From Solobacterium sp. (GTDB lineage: Bacteria; Bacillota_I; Bacilli_A; Erysipelotrichales; Erysipelotrichaceae), in assembly GCA_017512725.1 (NCBI GenBank), contig JAFWEW010000033.1:1-64000 (forward strand): a DNA stretch of 64,000 bases, given 5' to 3'. Positions 23,422 through 32,673 of this stretch are shown piece by piece. A program made the position numbers and the translations under genes. The notes below the pieces were generated by a model that made no database searches, was not told where the DNA came from, and saw nothing but the letters and a program-made list of their open reading frames with translations. Every line of letters starts with the position of its first letter. The stretch's first letter is position 1.

Positions 23422-24087
23422 ATGAACCGTTACGATTTTATTGTTCCGATTGGCAGGAACTGCCGTCCTGCCGGTAACTTAAGAGATTTTGGAGCATATA
23501 AATACGGACTCCCGTTTGACTGGAAGGTTTTTTCATTGGATGCGTTTCTCCATGTACTGGAAACGGATTTCGCAGATTATTTTGTGAACGTGGAACCCGT
23601 GGAGGGATCCCCTGTTTTTTTGGGAGATACCGTTTATGTACGGGATCTCTCAAACGACATTCTTTCTGCTCACGATTTTAAAACATACGAAGATGTGGAA
23701 GAACAGCGTGTGCAGATGATAAAGGAAAACCGCACAGCAGGAAGATTCATGATGAAAAAAATCCGCAGGGCGAAACATGTTCTTCTGCTTTCCAGCAGAT
23801 CCGAAGAATCCCGGGAAGAACTGATTGATTTCCTGCGCCGGTTCTCAAATCTTTTTCCCGAACCGAACATTACCCTGATGAATATCCGCCACAAGGCAGA
23901 GCTTCCATACGACGTATTTGAGCAAACCTTTTCGTGGTCCGAGGAAAAGCTTCATTTTGATGAGTATGCGGTTAACGAAGAGGATGAATCCGCAGATTAC
24001 GAAGAGGTGGGCTGGAAAGGCAATCAGCTCCAGTGGTATGCAATTCTCAGCCGGTATATTCCGCTCGAACCTGCCAGACCGGAATGA
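23422..24087 (+). CDS. DUF1796-like putative cysteine peptidase
   Basis: A 221-residue protein with the opening VPIGRNCRPAGNLRDFG and LPFDW typical of the DUF1796 group, which has been proposed to be papain-like; the cysteine in GRNC would be the candidate nucleophile. Such genes commonly sit near glycan or FkbH-type clusters, and here the fkbH-acp pair is divergent from it. The last 60 residues are acidic. There is no signal peptide. Catalysis is unproven for the family. Confidence 0.65.
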   Translation: MNRYDFIVPIGRNCRPAGNLRDFGAYKYGLPFDWKVFSLDAFLHVLETDFADYFVNVEPVEGSPVFLGDTVYVRDLSNDILSAHDFKTYEDVEEQRVQMIKENRTAGRFMMKKIRRAKHVLLLSSRSEESREELIDFLRRFSNLFPEPNITLMNIRHKAELPYDVFEQTFSWSEEKLHFDEYAVNEEDESADYEEVGWKGNQLQWYAILSRYIPLEPARPE

Positions 24088-24206
24088 CCATTCTGACTGT
24101 TTATCCTTGTGAAACAACGATCCGAATCAACTGTCTTTCGGAGTGGTTTTACTGGAACACTGTTTGGCTTTATAAATTTGTTAATATAATTTTGGAGATT
24201 TAGTAT

Positions 24207-24905
24207 ATGTCAAATAATAATCCTGTCTGCGAAGCTGAGCTTCCGGATAATACTGCTTTCAGCAATCCGTGCGGCGCTGATTTGAATGATGCTGCGGAAA
24301 ATGAAAAACCGTCTGAAGACAAAGACGGTGTTTACCGCTGGGTACACGAACTTCCGATGATGAACAGCTTCTTTCTTCTGTTTGAAGTATGGAGAGTGCT
24401 TTCCCTCAGTGCCGGTATCATTGTTGTGATAATGGCAGTTGTAAACCTGCTGTCCGGTAACGGACTGGACGGTGTAATCGGTGCGATTGGCTGCGGACTT
24501 CTGGTACTTGCAATATTAATGGTACTTTCCCTTCCGGCTTACTGGATCGTCACAAAAGCAAATAATGGAAAATATACCGTACTGTTTGAAATGGACGAAG
24601 AAGGCATTGACCATACTCAGATCAAGACCGACAAGGCAAGAGCACTGGAAGTACTGACCATGCTTGTTGGATCGAAAACCGGCAACCGTACGGTAACTGG
24701 TTCCGGTCTGCTTTCCGCAGCCGGAACATCCTTGTATTCACGGTTTTCCGATGTCCGCAAAATAAAGGCCGACTCTTCAAAATGCCTGATTCAGCTGAAT
24801 GGAAGACTGATCCGAAATCAGGTGTATACCGATCCGAAACACTATGATTTTGTGCTGAACTATATTATTTCCCATTGTCCACGGGTAGAGATCATCGAGA
24901 ATTAA
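24207..24905 (+). CDS. Two-helix membrane protein with decayed zinc ribbon
   Basis: A 232-residue protein. Residues 6-28 read like a zinc ribbon (AELPDNTAFSNPCGADL) in which half of the expected cysteines are gone. Two membrane helices lie near 65-90 and 93-118, followed by a cytoplasmic, PH-like C-terminal domain (ADSSKCLIQLNGRLIRNQVY). The architecture resembles uncharacterised zinc-ribbon membrane proteins of Clostridia. GGAG lies upstream of the ATG and TATAAT at 24185-24190. Function unknown. Confidence 0.6.
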   Translation: MSNNNPVCEAELPDNTAFSNPCGADLNDAAENEKPSEDKDGVYRWVHELPMMNSFFLLFEVWRVLSLSAGIIVVIMAVVNLLSGNGLDGVIGAIGCGLLVLAILMVLSLPAYWIVTKANNGKYTVLFEMDEEGIDHTQIKTDKARALEVLTMLVGSKTGNRTVTGSGLLSAAGTSLYSRFSDVRKIKADSSKCLIQLNGRLIRNQVYTDPKHYDFVLNYIISHCPRVEIIEN

Positions 24906-25029
24906 AAACATTAATACGATTCCCTGTTTTTGTGGGTTTGACCTCAGTTCATGATGGATTCCCCTTCACAACTTCGTATAGAATTATGAGAAAGGAACGG
25001 ACCGTACAGACGGTCCATGGAGAACAGGT

Positions 25030-25215
25030 ATGGAAGACAAAACTTTGAAAGATGAAGAGACCAGTCAGGCAAATGGCGGTTCAGCCGAAATACTGAGAGG
25101 ATTCAAAGGCGGGTACTGCCCGTATACCACTGACCGGGTATGCCGGATGGAAATCGTTGGACATTTCGATCCGGAGAATGAAGAATGTGTTACCTGTGGC
25201 TGGAGAGCCTGGTAA
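25030..25215 (+). CDS. Double-glycine-leader small protein, 61 aa (Cys-rich)
   Basis: The product begins MEDKTLKDEETSQANGG, which looks like a class II bacteriocin or RiPP-type leader ending in Gly-Gly. The 44-residue remainder has four cysteines (YCPYTTDRVC and ECVTCGW) and an aromatic end. Two further small proteins with similar leaders follow within 2 kb. No C39 peptidase transporter or modifying enzyme is adjacent. A strong terminator follows. It could be an exported peptide or a small zinc-binding protein. Confidence 0.6.
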   Translation: MEDKTLKDEETSQANGGSAEILRGFKGGYCPYTTDRVCRMEIVGHFDPENEECVTCGWRAW

Positions 25216-25237
25216 TTCACAAAGGCAAATTACTATG

Positions 25238-25264
25238 AACACCCGTGCTGCGGGTGTTTTCTTT
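25238..25264 (+). terminator. Rho-independent terminator
   Basis: An 8-bp stem (AACACCCG with CGGGTGTT, 5-nt loop) runs into TTTTCTTTT, 22 bp after the 61-residue double-glycine gene. Confidence 0.85.
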
Positions 25265-25371
25265 TACGGATCTGTGTTTCGTTTCACCTGCAAAAACAGT
25301 AATGCTTAACGGATACGAAATACTCGTTCGGTTCGTCTGGTATAATGCAGTTCTTCAGGAGGGTATTATGA

Positions 25372-26406
25372 ATGGACGAGATTATCGATGAACTGGAACA
25401 ACAGAATCATGGATTGGAACTTCAGAAAGCAATTCTTCATGTTTTGGATGGAAGAAGGCATAATATCGTGCTTTCCGATGAAACACTGGATCTCGAGGAG
25501 CCTCCGATTGAAGCCTATGTCAAACGGTATGTGAACCGCTGCCGTAAAGACACGCGCAGTGCGCTGGCTTCCTTTCTTGAAAAAAGCGGGTTCCGGGAAA
25601 TACTTTCGAACTATTTCCACGGGGAACTCAATTTCGCTGCGTTCTCCGCTTCCGCATGTCAGGATCTCATCCATTACTTTGAACATGAGGAAGCACGTTC
25701 ATTTGAATGTCTGTTCATTGATTACCGAGAAGATGATATCCCGTATCTTGCGGTGATCCTGCTGGAAGAAATTGAAACACTGAGTACGATGAGCGGCACC
25801 AGTGAAAAGGGAATCCGCAATACGATCACTTTCGGCAATTCTGCTCTCCCCGCCGTTTCCAAACCGGTTGGATCGTTTGCGGTAATAAACATGCTCAATG
25901 AAGAAATCCGTTATGTAGATGACAGTAAATGGAAAGATAACCGGTCTCTTCTTTGCGAAGTTCTGCTTAAGGCAAAGCCTGGCATCTCTGGCAAAAAATA
26001 CCTGAAGGCTGTACAGGAGATTGCCTGTGAGGTGGCAGACGAATATGAAGAAAGCCCAACTGTTGTTTTAGGGAAAGTAAAAAACCATATTGCTGAATCG
26101 GTAAAAGAAGGTATGACGATCAATACGGAAACTCTGGTAGAAGAAGTATTTGAAGAACAGGCGAAACTTGCGGAAGCTTTCCGTAAGCGAGTAGAGGAAG
26201 TAACCCTTCCAAAGACAATCGAAGTTCCTGCGATAAGCGTTACTCCATCGTTCCGGAAACAGCGCATTCGTACCGATACCGGTATTGAGATTACCTTTCC
26301 GGCGGAATACTTTCAGAACAATGAGTTCATTGAGTTCCGCAATCACTCCGACGGCACAATTACGATCGAGATCAAACAGATTGGTCATATCACAAACAAA
26401 GTGTGA
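25372..26406 (+). CDS. Nucleoid-associated protein, NdpA/YejK-like
   Basis: A 344-residue soluble protein whose layout fits the NdpA/YejK group: an N-terminal HVLDGRRHNIVLSDETLDL segment, an FSASACQDLIHYF region, and a central beta-rich domain (ECLFIDYREDDIPYLAVILL). The family is found in bacterial nucleoids and in some mobile or defence regions; its molecular action is poorly known. AGGAGGG lies 8 bases before the ATG and a TATAAT at 25341. An overlapping ATG at 25368 is out of frame. Confidence 0.6.
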   Translation: MDEIIDELEQQNHGLELQKAILHVLDGRRHNIVLSDETLDLEEPPIEAYVKRYVNRCRKDTRSALASFLEKSGFREILSNYFHGELNFAAFSASACQDLIHYFEHEEARSFECLFIDYREDDIPYLAVILLEEIETLSTMSGTSEKGIRNTITFGNSALPAVSKPVGSFAVINMLNEEIRYVDDSKWKDNRSLLCEVLLKAKPGISGKKYLKAVQEIACEVADEYEESPTVVLGKVKNHIAESVKEGMTINTETLVEEVFEEQAKLAEAFRKRVEEVTLPKTIEVPAISVTPSFRKQRIRTDTGIEITFPAEYFQNNEFIEFRNHSDGTITIEIKQIGHITNKV

Positions 26407-26568
26407 TCCCTATCAGCGAACTGACTTGATGAAACCAATCTATTAAATCATCTTGTCAGCTTTCAATGGGCAGCTGGAACGGAATGTCTATGCACAAATC
26501 AAACCCGCTTTCGTGTCATTATTCCGAATGCTTCGTATAGTTTATAGTAAAGGGAGGAATAGACAACA

Positions 26569-26826
26569 ATGGAAACGAAACAATTACTGGAAGAAGAACT
26601 GAATATGGTAAGCGGGGGCGTTCTGAAAGAAGGATGGGAATCCACACTTCTCAAAATGATGGCTCTGTATAAAGGAAAATATGGGGATAACGGAAAACAA
26701 ATGGTTTCCACACTGTTTATAAACTATGGTGTTGGTGACGGTCCGCTGGAAGAAGCAGATATTCCGGTCATTACAACGTTTATCGACAATAACTGGGACA
26801 GTGTTGAGCCGAAAATGATGCCGTGA
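26569..26826 (+). CDS. Double-glycine-leader small protein, 85 aa
   Basis: The N-terminus METKQLLEEELNMVSGG has the bacteriocin-like leader pattern (acidic E-L-x2-V-x-G-G). The remaining 68 residues are helical and lack cysteine (MALYKGKYGDNGKQMVSTLF). GGGAGG lies 11 bases before the ATG. It is 55 bp upstream of a second gene of the same leader type. Export by a C39-type transporter would be expected, but none is in the window. Function unknown. Confidence 0.6.
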   Translation: METKQLLEEELNMVSGGVLKEGWESTLLKMMALYKGKYGDNGKQMVSTLFINYGVGDGPLEEADIPVITTFIDNNWDSVEPKMMP

Positions 26827-26881
26827 CAACAGCGAACACTCCATTCTTAAAGAGATATAACGATTAAATATCAAGAGCACT

Positions 26882-27205
26882 ATGAAACCTATTGATAACG
26901 AAACCATTCGAAGTGTAACCGGAGGCAATGCCGTCACATTCGAAAACGGACAGCCGGTATGTCCGGTCTGCGGTGCCATGGGCGCCCGGATGAAAATCAT
27001 TGATTCGACCCCGACTGTCACTACCTACCAGTGTGAACTGTGCAGACAGACCAGTACGTTCGAAGCACCTCAAAAGGAAACACCAATTACCTCCTGTCCG
27101 CGCTGCGGAGCAACCGGGGAGGCGTTCCGGGTGATCAAAGACAACGGTACTACCGTGCGTTGCTGGTGCATGGTCTGTAACTATGAAACGGACAGCGTAA
27201 AGTAA
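26882..27205 (+). CDS. Double-glycine-leader protein with two zinc ribbons, 107 aa
   Basis: The leader MKPIDNETIRSVTGG is followed by a 92-residue region with four CxxC-type knuckles (CPVCGAMG, CELCRQ, CPRCGATG, CMVCN), enough for two treble-clef or ribbon zinc sites. A Gly-Gly leader on a zinc-ribbon protein is unusual. The gene follows the 85-residue relative by 55 bp and ends at a terminator. It may be exported, or the leader may serve as a docking sequence. No recognised family. Confidence 0.6.
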   Translation: MKPIDNETIRSVTGGNAVTFENGQPVCPVCGAMGARMKIIDSTPTVTTYQCELCRQTSTFEAPQKETPITSCPRCGATGEAFRVIKDNGTTVRCWCMVCNYETDSVK

Positions 27206-27216
27206 GATCCGATCAC

Positions 27217-27245
27217 GAAGGGGAAACTATCTCCTTCTTTTTTTT
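27217..27245 (+). terminator. Rho-independent terminator
   Basis: A 7-bp stem with one G-U pair (GAAGGGG with CTCCTTC) is followed by about eight T residues, ending the pair of double-glycine genes. Confidence 0.7.
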
Positions 27246-27446
27246 ACAGGTTAAGCTCTTGTTATCTTCTTTTCTAATTCCTAATAGTTTTCTGGGGTGT
27301 CATACAGTGATTGCGGTAGTAGTTTAATCGATCTCAAGGCATCTCAAGGTATTCTGCAGACCATTTTTTGCTATCTCTTTAGCAAGAGAGTTTTTATTTC
27401 CATAGTAGTTCATTCATGATTTTCTTTTTATTTGACCGCCAGCGGA

Positions 27447-30400
27447 TCATCCTCCTGCAGGGTAATCATTGACTACATAAACACCGTTGTATTTCTTCAT
27501 GTATTCTTCCGCAGGAGAACCGGAAGGGGTGTGAACATAGATTTTTGAAGTCTCATATCTGTTGTTTTTCACCAGAATATCTCCAATTAGCTGTTGGGTT
27601 TTTGAAGATATATAAAAATCTCTCAGTTGATTGCAACCATAAAATGCCTCTGCTTCAATCTTTTTGACGCTTTCCGGAATAACAACTGTGCTGAGAGCCG
27701 TGTTGCAGAAAGCTCTTTTACCGATTATTCTCAGACCCTCTCTGAGTTCAACGCTCTTGATACCAGATCTATAAAATGCATCTTTCCCAATCTCTTTCAC
27801 ACTGGCTGGAATACTGATCGATTCAAGTGCTCCGAATTCTTCAAACGCATTATCTCCGATTATTTCGAGCCCCTCGGGCAGGAAGATTTCTTTAGTGCCT
27901 GTCTTCGGATCTTTATTAAAATAGTTATTTCCACTCATCACGGAAACGATTATCCTTACTCCTTCTGGAATGTAAAGGGAAGTTGTTTTTCTATAACAGC
28001 CAAGTAAGTAACCATCTATCACAACAAGTCCGTTTTCATCCTTCAGAGAACCACAACCCCAAAAAGCACTTTGCGCGATCGACTTTACGCTTTTCGGAAT
28101 CGAAACCTGTGTGAGTTTCCTGCAGTCACTAAATGTATATTCTCTTATTCTAAGGAGTGTCTCTGGCAGCTGAACTGCTTCCATTGATTCACACCCGGAG
28201 AATGCAGATTGTCCAATCTCTGTTATGCCTTCCGGTATAGAAACAGATTTGATCTTTTTCCTGGTGTCATTATTAGGCGTCCGTCTCCACCAGGCAGATG
28301 CAGAAAATGCATATTCGCCAATGGCTGTAACTGCAGACTTTCCAATCTTCGAAGGGACTTCAATTTCCGTCATAGTGCCTTTATAGCTGGTAATCTCCAG
28401 TGTTCCGTCTTCTCTCTTCTTATAACTCCAGATCTTTTTCAACGCTTGAACAGAATCAGGGCTTGCCAAAAGCGATCTCATCATTTTCTTTTCTTCTTTT
28501 TCCGCTTCTGCCGCTATATCAACCGTACGGTTTTTGAAATCCATCAGCCATGCCAGAGCCTCATGTTTATTGTTTGCACGTGCAAAATCGATCAGGTTTT
28601 CTCTTCTGACCGACTGACTGATCCATCCCGAACCCGCCATTATTTCCAGCGCAGCAACCGCATTTTCAGAAACTACTGTTTCAAGTGTTTTTTTCTTATT
28701 GATTTTTGAAAAGTCCATATTCTCAATCGCAAAGAATAGCGATTCATCGCTCCATTTCAGATCCTCAAACATTTTCTGACTCATTGCCAGTTTCTTTCCG
28801 GCTGCTGCCGCAAGAGAATGTAGTCTTTCAAGAACAGGAAGCAGCTGATCCGCGTTCAGCTTTGCCATCGCTGACACATATGCATTCCAGTAGAGTGACT
28901 GAGAGACCTCTGTAATAGTTTCCATATAAGGCATCGCAGTATTGCAGGAATAGTATTTGGGCGGTGTTTTCTGAAGATCAACACCCATTTCAATCAGCGC
29001 ATCCGCAAAATCCAGTTCACTTCTGGTCAGCGCCCAGAAAAGCATTTCATCAAGAGAAACTCCCAGATTCTTTTTTTCGGCAAAATACTTTACTACTTCG
29101 ATACGATCTTTTAGAGGAAGTACCGTATTTTCCAGTTCACTTGTGATATCCATTTGCTTTACACCGCACATCGGGGTGTACTCAAATTCTGAATTATTAA
29201 TATCTATTTTTGCCGGCACAAGCATCAAATAGTATTCCGTACAGTAAAAACCTGCCGCTGTATTCTGACACATCGTATATTTTCTCTGCATGCTTGCATC
29301 GCAGTTGTAGGTAAATGTTGCCTTGTTATTAACAAGTTCACGCACGAAATCAATACCACGATATCTGGCTGCCAGACCAAGAGCACGGGCAGTGAGCTCA
29401 AACGTTTTATATGTTTTTAAAACTGCTTTCAGGTCTTCCAGCGTTCCTTTTTGAACTGCTTCTTCCAGAATCTCAACCTTTCGAAGTTCACTCGGTTTCT
29501 TCACGGAGAGATCCGGTTTATAACCATCTGCAGACGGAGAATCTTCACTTTCTGCCTCAGAAGGGAAGTACTGCTTAACTCCTGTTAACTTTAGATCCTG
29601 CGCTTTTTTAATCAGACTCCTTTGATGGGACAGAGCATATTTCCGATATATTTCTGCATACTCGCCTTCATATTTATCCGGATTCAGACAGTACCCAAGT
29701 CCCAGGCAAATCTGTGTCATCTGATCTTTTACAAACGTAACGGGAAGCTTGGGATAAACAAGTGGTGAATATTCCCAACCCGCAAGATCAAAAACGTCTT
29801 CTCCAACTGTACCGGAGCCGGCCTCAGGAGAAACTTCAATATCCGTAAGCGCGGGGTTACTGTTCCAGCCTTTCCTTGCGAACACTTCATATCCAATGTT
29901 TTCTACCGTTGCTGGAATAACTACCTTATTCAGTATCTCGCAATCGATAAACGCATGATCTTCGATTGTTTTTACATGTTCCGGAATCGTGTATTCCCTG
30001 AGTTTTTTTCCACCGGGAACATAAACCAAAGTATCCCCTGCCTTGTTGTATAGTATTCCGTCGATTGAACAATAATTCGGATTGTTTTCATCAACATCGA
30101 TGGATTCCAGAGCACTGCAGCCTGTCAGTACGTCTTTCCCAATGGAGATGATATTGCTCGGAATAAAAATGTTTTTAATTGTTTCACAGCCACTGAAAAA
30201 GTTCGTACCTAGCTCTGTCATTGAGGCAGACAATTTAATAGTCTCCAGCTTCACGCAGCCGCTGAACGCCTGTTTCCCTGCTTGTACAACACAGTCTGGA
30301 AGTTCAATCGTTCTCAGTTTTTCACAGTTCGCAAAGCAATTTTCACCAATTACCTCAACACCGTATGGAATATCCACTTCTTTAAGCGCGTTGCAGCCCG

Positions 30401-32327
30401 CAAATGCACCATTGTGAATTTTCTTTAATGTTGAAGGAAGGGTAATGCTTTTCAATGTGCCTTTATCCTTGTACTTATGGCTCCATCTTCCAGTACCGCT
30501 CCATCCCTCTCTGAAAACATTCGGACCAATTTCGGTTACTCCTTCTGGAACCACTACATTATTTACGCTATCTTCACATTTGAAGAGTAAAGACGCAACA
30601 ATCGTAAGACCGTTTTTATCAGCCAGGCCGGTACAGCCTTCAAATGTGTCTGGGCTGATTGCGACATCGCTGTTGTTACAATTTACCTTCTTCAGATTCA
30701 TACAGTTTTTAAATGCCGCACTTTCTATTTTTTCGACAGTATCTGGGATTGAAATTTCCTTAAGATTGATACAATCTTCAAAAGCAGAACGATCGATTGC
30801 CTGGAGACTATTTGGAAGAACAATCTTTACCAATTTTTCACATCCGGAAAAAGCATTGTTGGTAATAGTAGATATCCCTTCGGGAATACAGATCTCCTGA
30901 AGTGATTTGCATTTTTTAAAAGCACTATTGTTGATTATATTTACACCATCGGGAATTCTGATTTCCTTTAGCTTCCAGCATCCCTCAAACACACTTTTAC
31001 CAATTTCAAGCAAGGTGTCTGGAAGAGAAACTGTTTCAAGCCCGGTGCATGCCAAAAAAGTGTTATCTTCAAGTTTTGTAATCCCTTCAGGCAGCTCTAT
31101 TTCAGTGAGGCATTCGCAGTAGTGAAACGCAGAACCGAGTTTTTTCAGCGATGCAGGAAGCCTGATCGACGTTATACCAGAATAGTTAAACGCCCCATCG
31201 GCAATTGCTGTAATACCTTTCGGTACAATGATCTCGCGGTTTGCGCCATAGAAAGAGTGAATCTCATTATTGACTGCCACAAAACCGTTTTCATCGGCTA
31301 AGCCTTTACAGCCGATAAAAATGCCATCACCAATTGATTCAACAGTATCCGGAATTGAAATACTGGTAAGTTTCTCACAGTCTTTGAATGCCTCCCTTCC
31401 GATATACTTAACACTCTCGGGGATCCGGATAGATTCCAGAAAAGCACATCCGATGAACGCAGCACTGCCAATACTTTCCAGACTCTCTGGAAGTTCGATA
31501 CTCTGTATCTTCATTTTTGCAAATAAACCCGGCAGAAGTTCTTTAACTCCTTCCGATACTTTTACATTTTCGTTTTTCCCATAATAGGAATAAGCTGCTC
31601 CATCATATACAAAGAAACCATTCTCATCCGCCAGACCGTTGCATCCGTCAAATACACCATTACCAAGTTTTATTCCTGCTGGTATATGAACACGTTTAAG
31701 CTGCCTGTTATTTGCAAAGGCATAATCTCGTATTTCTTTTACGGAGTCTGGTATCAGTACACTTTTCAGTGTTCGATCCTGTCTCCATGAATTTTGCATG
31801 AAAACGCGGTCATTGATAATTCTTACTCCATCCGGGATCGATATCTCGGTCGCAGTACCTAAATAGTTATAGAGTATGCCGCAAAAGATTACGAATCCCT
31901 GTTCATCTGCAAGATGTTCGCTTGGAACTGTATTGTAACCGCAAAAGGGATTGCTTCCTGCTTCAAACACTTCTGATTCACACTTAATGGATGTCAGTTT
32001 GGTACAGCCTTCAAATGTTCCATACCCTAACGATCGAAGCGTTTTTGGAAGCTCAAGTGCCTTTAATGCTTTACAGTCAATAAATGCCTCGTTATTAATT
32101 TCCTCTAACATATTGGAAAAGACTACCGATTTCAGTCTGGTGCATTTCTTGAATGCTTCCTTTCCAACTGACTTCACGGTATCCGGCATAATTACTTTCG
32201 TAATTGTTTTATTCTCTTGGAAAACATAGTCACCAATCTTTATTACACCATCCGGAATGACAATTTCTGCATCATTCCCTTCGTACTCTGTCAAAACACC
32301 ATCTACAATTATAAAATCAGCGTTCAT
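27447..32327 (-). CDS. Very large BspA-like leucine-rich repeat protein
   Basis: A 1626-residue protein. Residues about 1-830 and 1290-1626 are BspA/LRR_5 repeats of about 23 residues (for example AFKKCTRLKSVVFSNML and AFSGCEKLVKIVLPNSL). A helical, ankyrin-like region of about 450 residues separates the two blocks. There is no signal peptide, no cell-wall sorting signal and no membrane helix, so unlike surface BspA it should be cytoplasmic. GGAG precedes the ATG. The gene is a single intact frame next to the divergent macro-domain gene. Probably a binding scaffold; partner unknown. Confidence 0.85.
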   Translation of the reverse strand: MNADFIIVDGVLTEYEGNDAEIVIPDGVIKIGDYVFQENKTITKVIMPDTVKSVGKEAFKKCTRLKSVVFSNMLEEINNEAFIDCKALKALELPKTLRSLGYGTFEGCTKLTSIKCESEVFEAGSNPFCGYNTVPSEHLADEQGFVIFCGILYNYLGTATEISIPDGVRIINDRVFMQNSWRQDRTLKSVLIPDSVKEIRDYAFANNRQLKRVHIPAGIKLGNGVFDGCNGLADENGFFVYDGAAYSYYGKNENVKVSEGVKELLPGLFAKMKIQSIELPESLESIGSAAFIGCAFLESIRIPESVKYIGREAFKDCEKLTSISIPDTVESIGDGIFIGCKGLADENGFVAVNNEIHSFYGANREIIVPKGITAIADGAFNYSGITSIRLPASLKKLGSAFHYCECLTEIELPEGITKLEDNTFLACTGLETVSLPDTLLEIGKSVFEGCWKLKEIRIPDGVNIINNSAFKKCKSLQEICIPEGISTITNNAFSGCEKLVKIVLPNSLQAIDRSAFEDCINLKEISIPDTVEKIESAAFKNCMNLKKVNCNNSDVAISPDTFEGCTGLADKNGLTIVASLLFKCEDSVNNVVVPEGVTEIGPNVFREGWSGTGRWSHKYKDKGTLKSITLPSTLKKIHNGAFAGCNALKEVDIPYGVEVIGENCFANCEKLRTIELPDCVVQAGKQAFSGCVKLETIKLSASMTELGTNFFSGCETIKNIFIPSNIISIGKDVLTGCSALESIDVDENNPNYCSIDGILYNKAGDTLVYVPGGKKLREYTIPEHVKTIEDHAFIDCEILNKVVIPATVENIGYEVFARKGWNSNPALTDIEVSPEAGSGTVGEDVFDLAGWEYSPLVYPKLPVTFVKDQMTQICLGLGYCLNPDKYEGEYAEIYRKYALSHQRSLIKKAQDLKLTGVKQYFPSEAESEDSPSADGYKPDLSVKKPSELRKVEILEEAVQKGTLEDLKAVLKTYKTFELTARALGLAARYRGIDFVRELVNNKATFTYNCDASMQRKYTMCQNTAAGFYCTEYYLMLVPAKIDINNSEFEYTPMCGVKQMDITSELENTVLPLKDRIEVVKYFAEKKNLGVSLDEMLFWALTRSELDFADALIEMGVDLQKTPPKYYSCNTAMPYMETITEVSQSLYWNAYVSAMAKLNADQLLPVLERLHSLAAAAGKKLAMSQKMFEDLKWSDESLFFAIENMDFSKINKKKTLETVVSENAVAALEIMAGSGWISQSVRRENLIDFARANNKHEALAWLMDFKNRTVDIAAEAEKEEKKMMRSLLASPDSVQALKKIWSYKKREDGTLEITSYKGTMTEIEVPSKIGKSAVTAIGEYAFSASAWWRRTPNNDTRKKIKSVSIPEGITEIGQSAFSGCESMEAVQLPETLLRIREYTFSDCRKLTQVSIPKSVKSIAQSAFWGCGSLKDENGLVVIDGYLLGCYRKTTSLYIPEGVRIIVSVMSGNNYFNKDPKTGTKEIFLPEGLEIIGDNAFEEFGALESISIPASVKEIGKDAFYRSGIKSVELREGLRIIGKRAFCNTALSTVVIPESVKKIEAEAFYGCNQLRDFYISSKTQQLIGDILVKNNRYETSKIYVHTPSGSPAEEYMKKYNGVYVVNDYPAGG

Positions 32328-32673
32328 AGTTAAATTCTCCTCAGTTCCGCTGTAACTTATCCGTCCCTGCAGCGATTACCTGCAAGGAACCATATACCAT
32401 TCACGCATTACTTCCTGATTACTTTTTTCAATTCGAAAAGTATCATTTCTCTCGAACCCCGATAAAGTTGATTGATCGGGATAAATGGTATACATACATA
32501 CTTCCTGTAGTAATTGTACTCATATTTTCTAACCATCCATCGCAAACAATTATTCTTATTTTTTCTGTATGGCCTTTATAATTAAGGAAATAAGACAACA
32601 TAGAATCGCTTCAATCACATAAGTCTTTTCTGAGACTGGGTTTATTGTTGCTTTGCAGGGTGAAAATCAGAAT
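32328..32673. other. Divergent intergenic region
   Basis: An AT-rich 346-bp gap between the LRR gene and the macro-domain gene. It contains a spaced inverted repeat (TATACCAT near 32391 and ATGGTATA near 32487) and a stem-like CCGAT/ATCGG pair between them. No gene or clear promoter is recognised. Confidence 0.4.

Noticed and set aside
25030-25215. Lanthipeptide or sactipeptide precursor
   Set aside because: No modifying enzyme such as LanM or a radical SAM protein is nearby, and the core lacks a Ser/Thr-Cys pattern.
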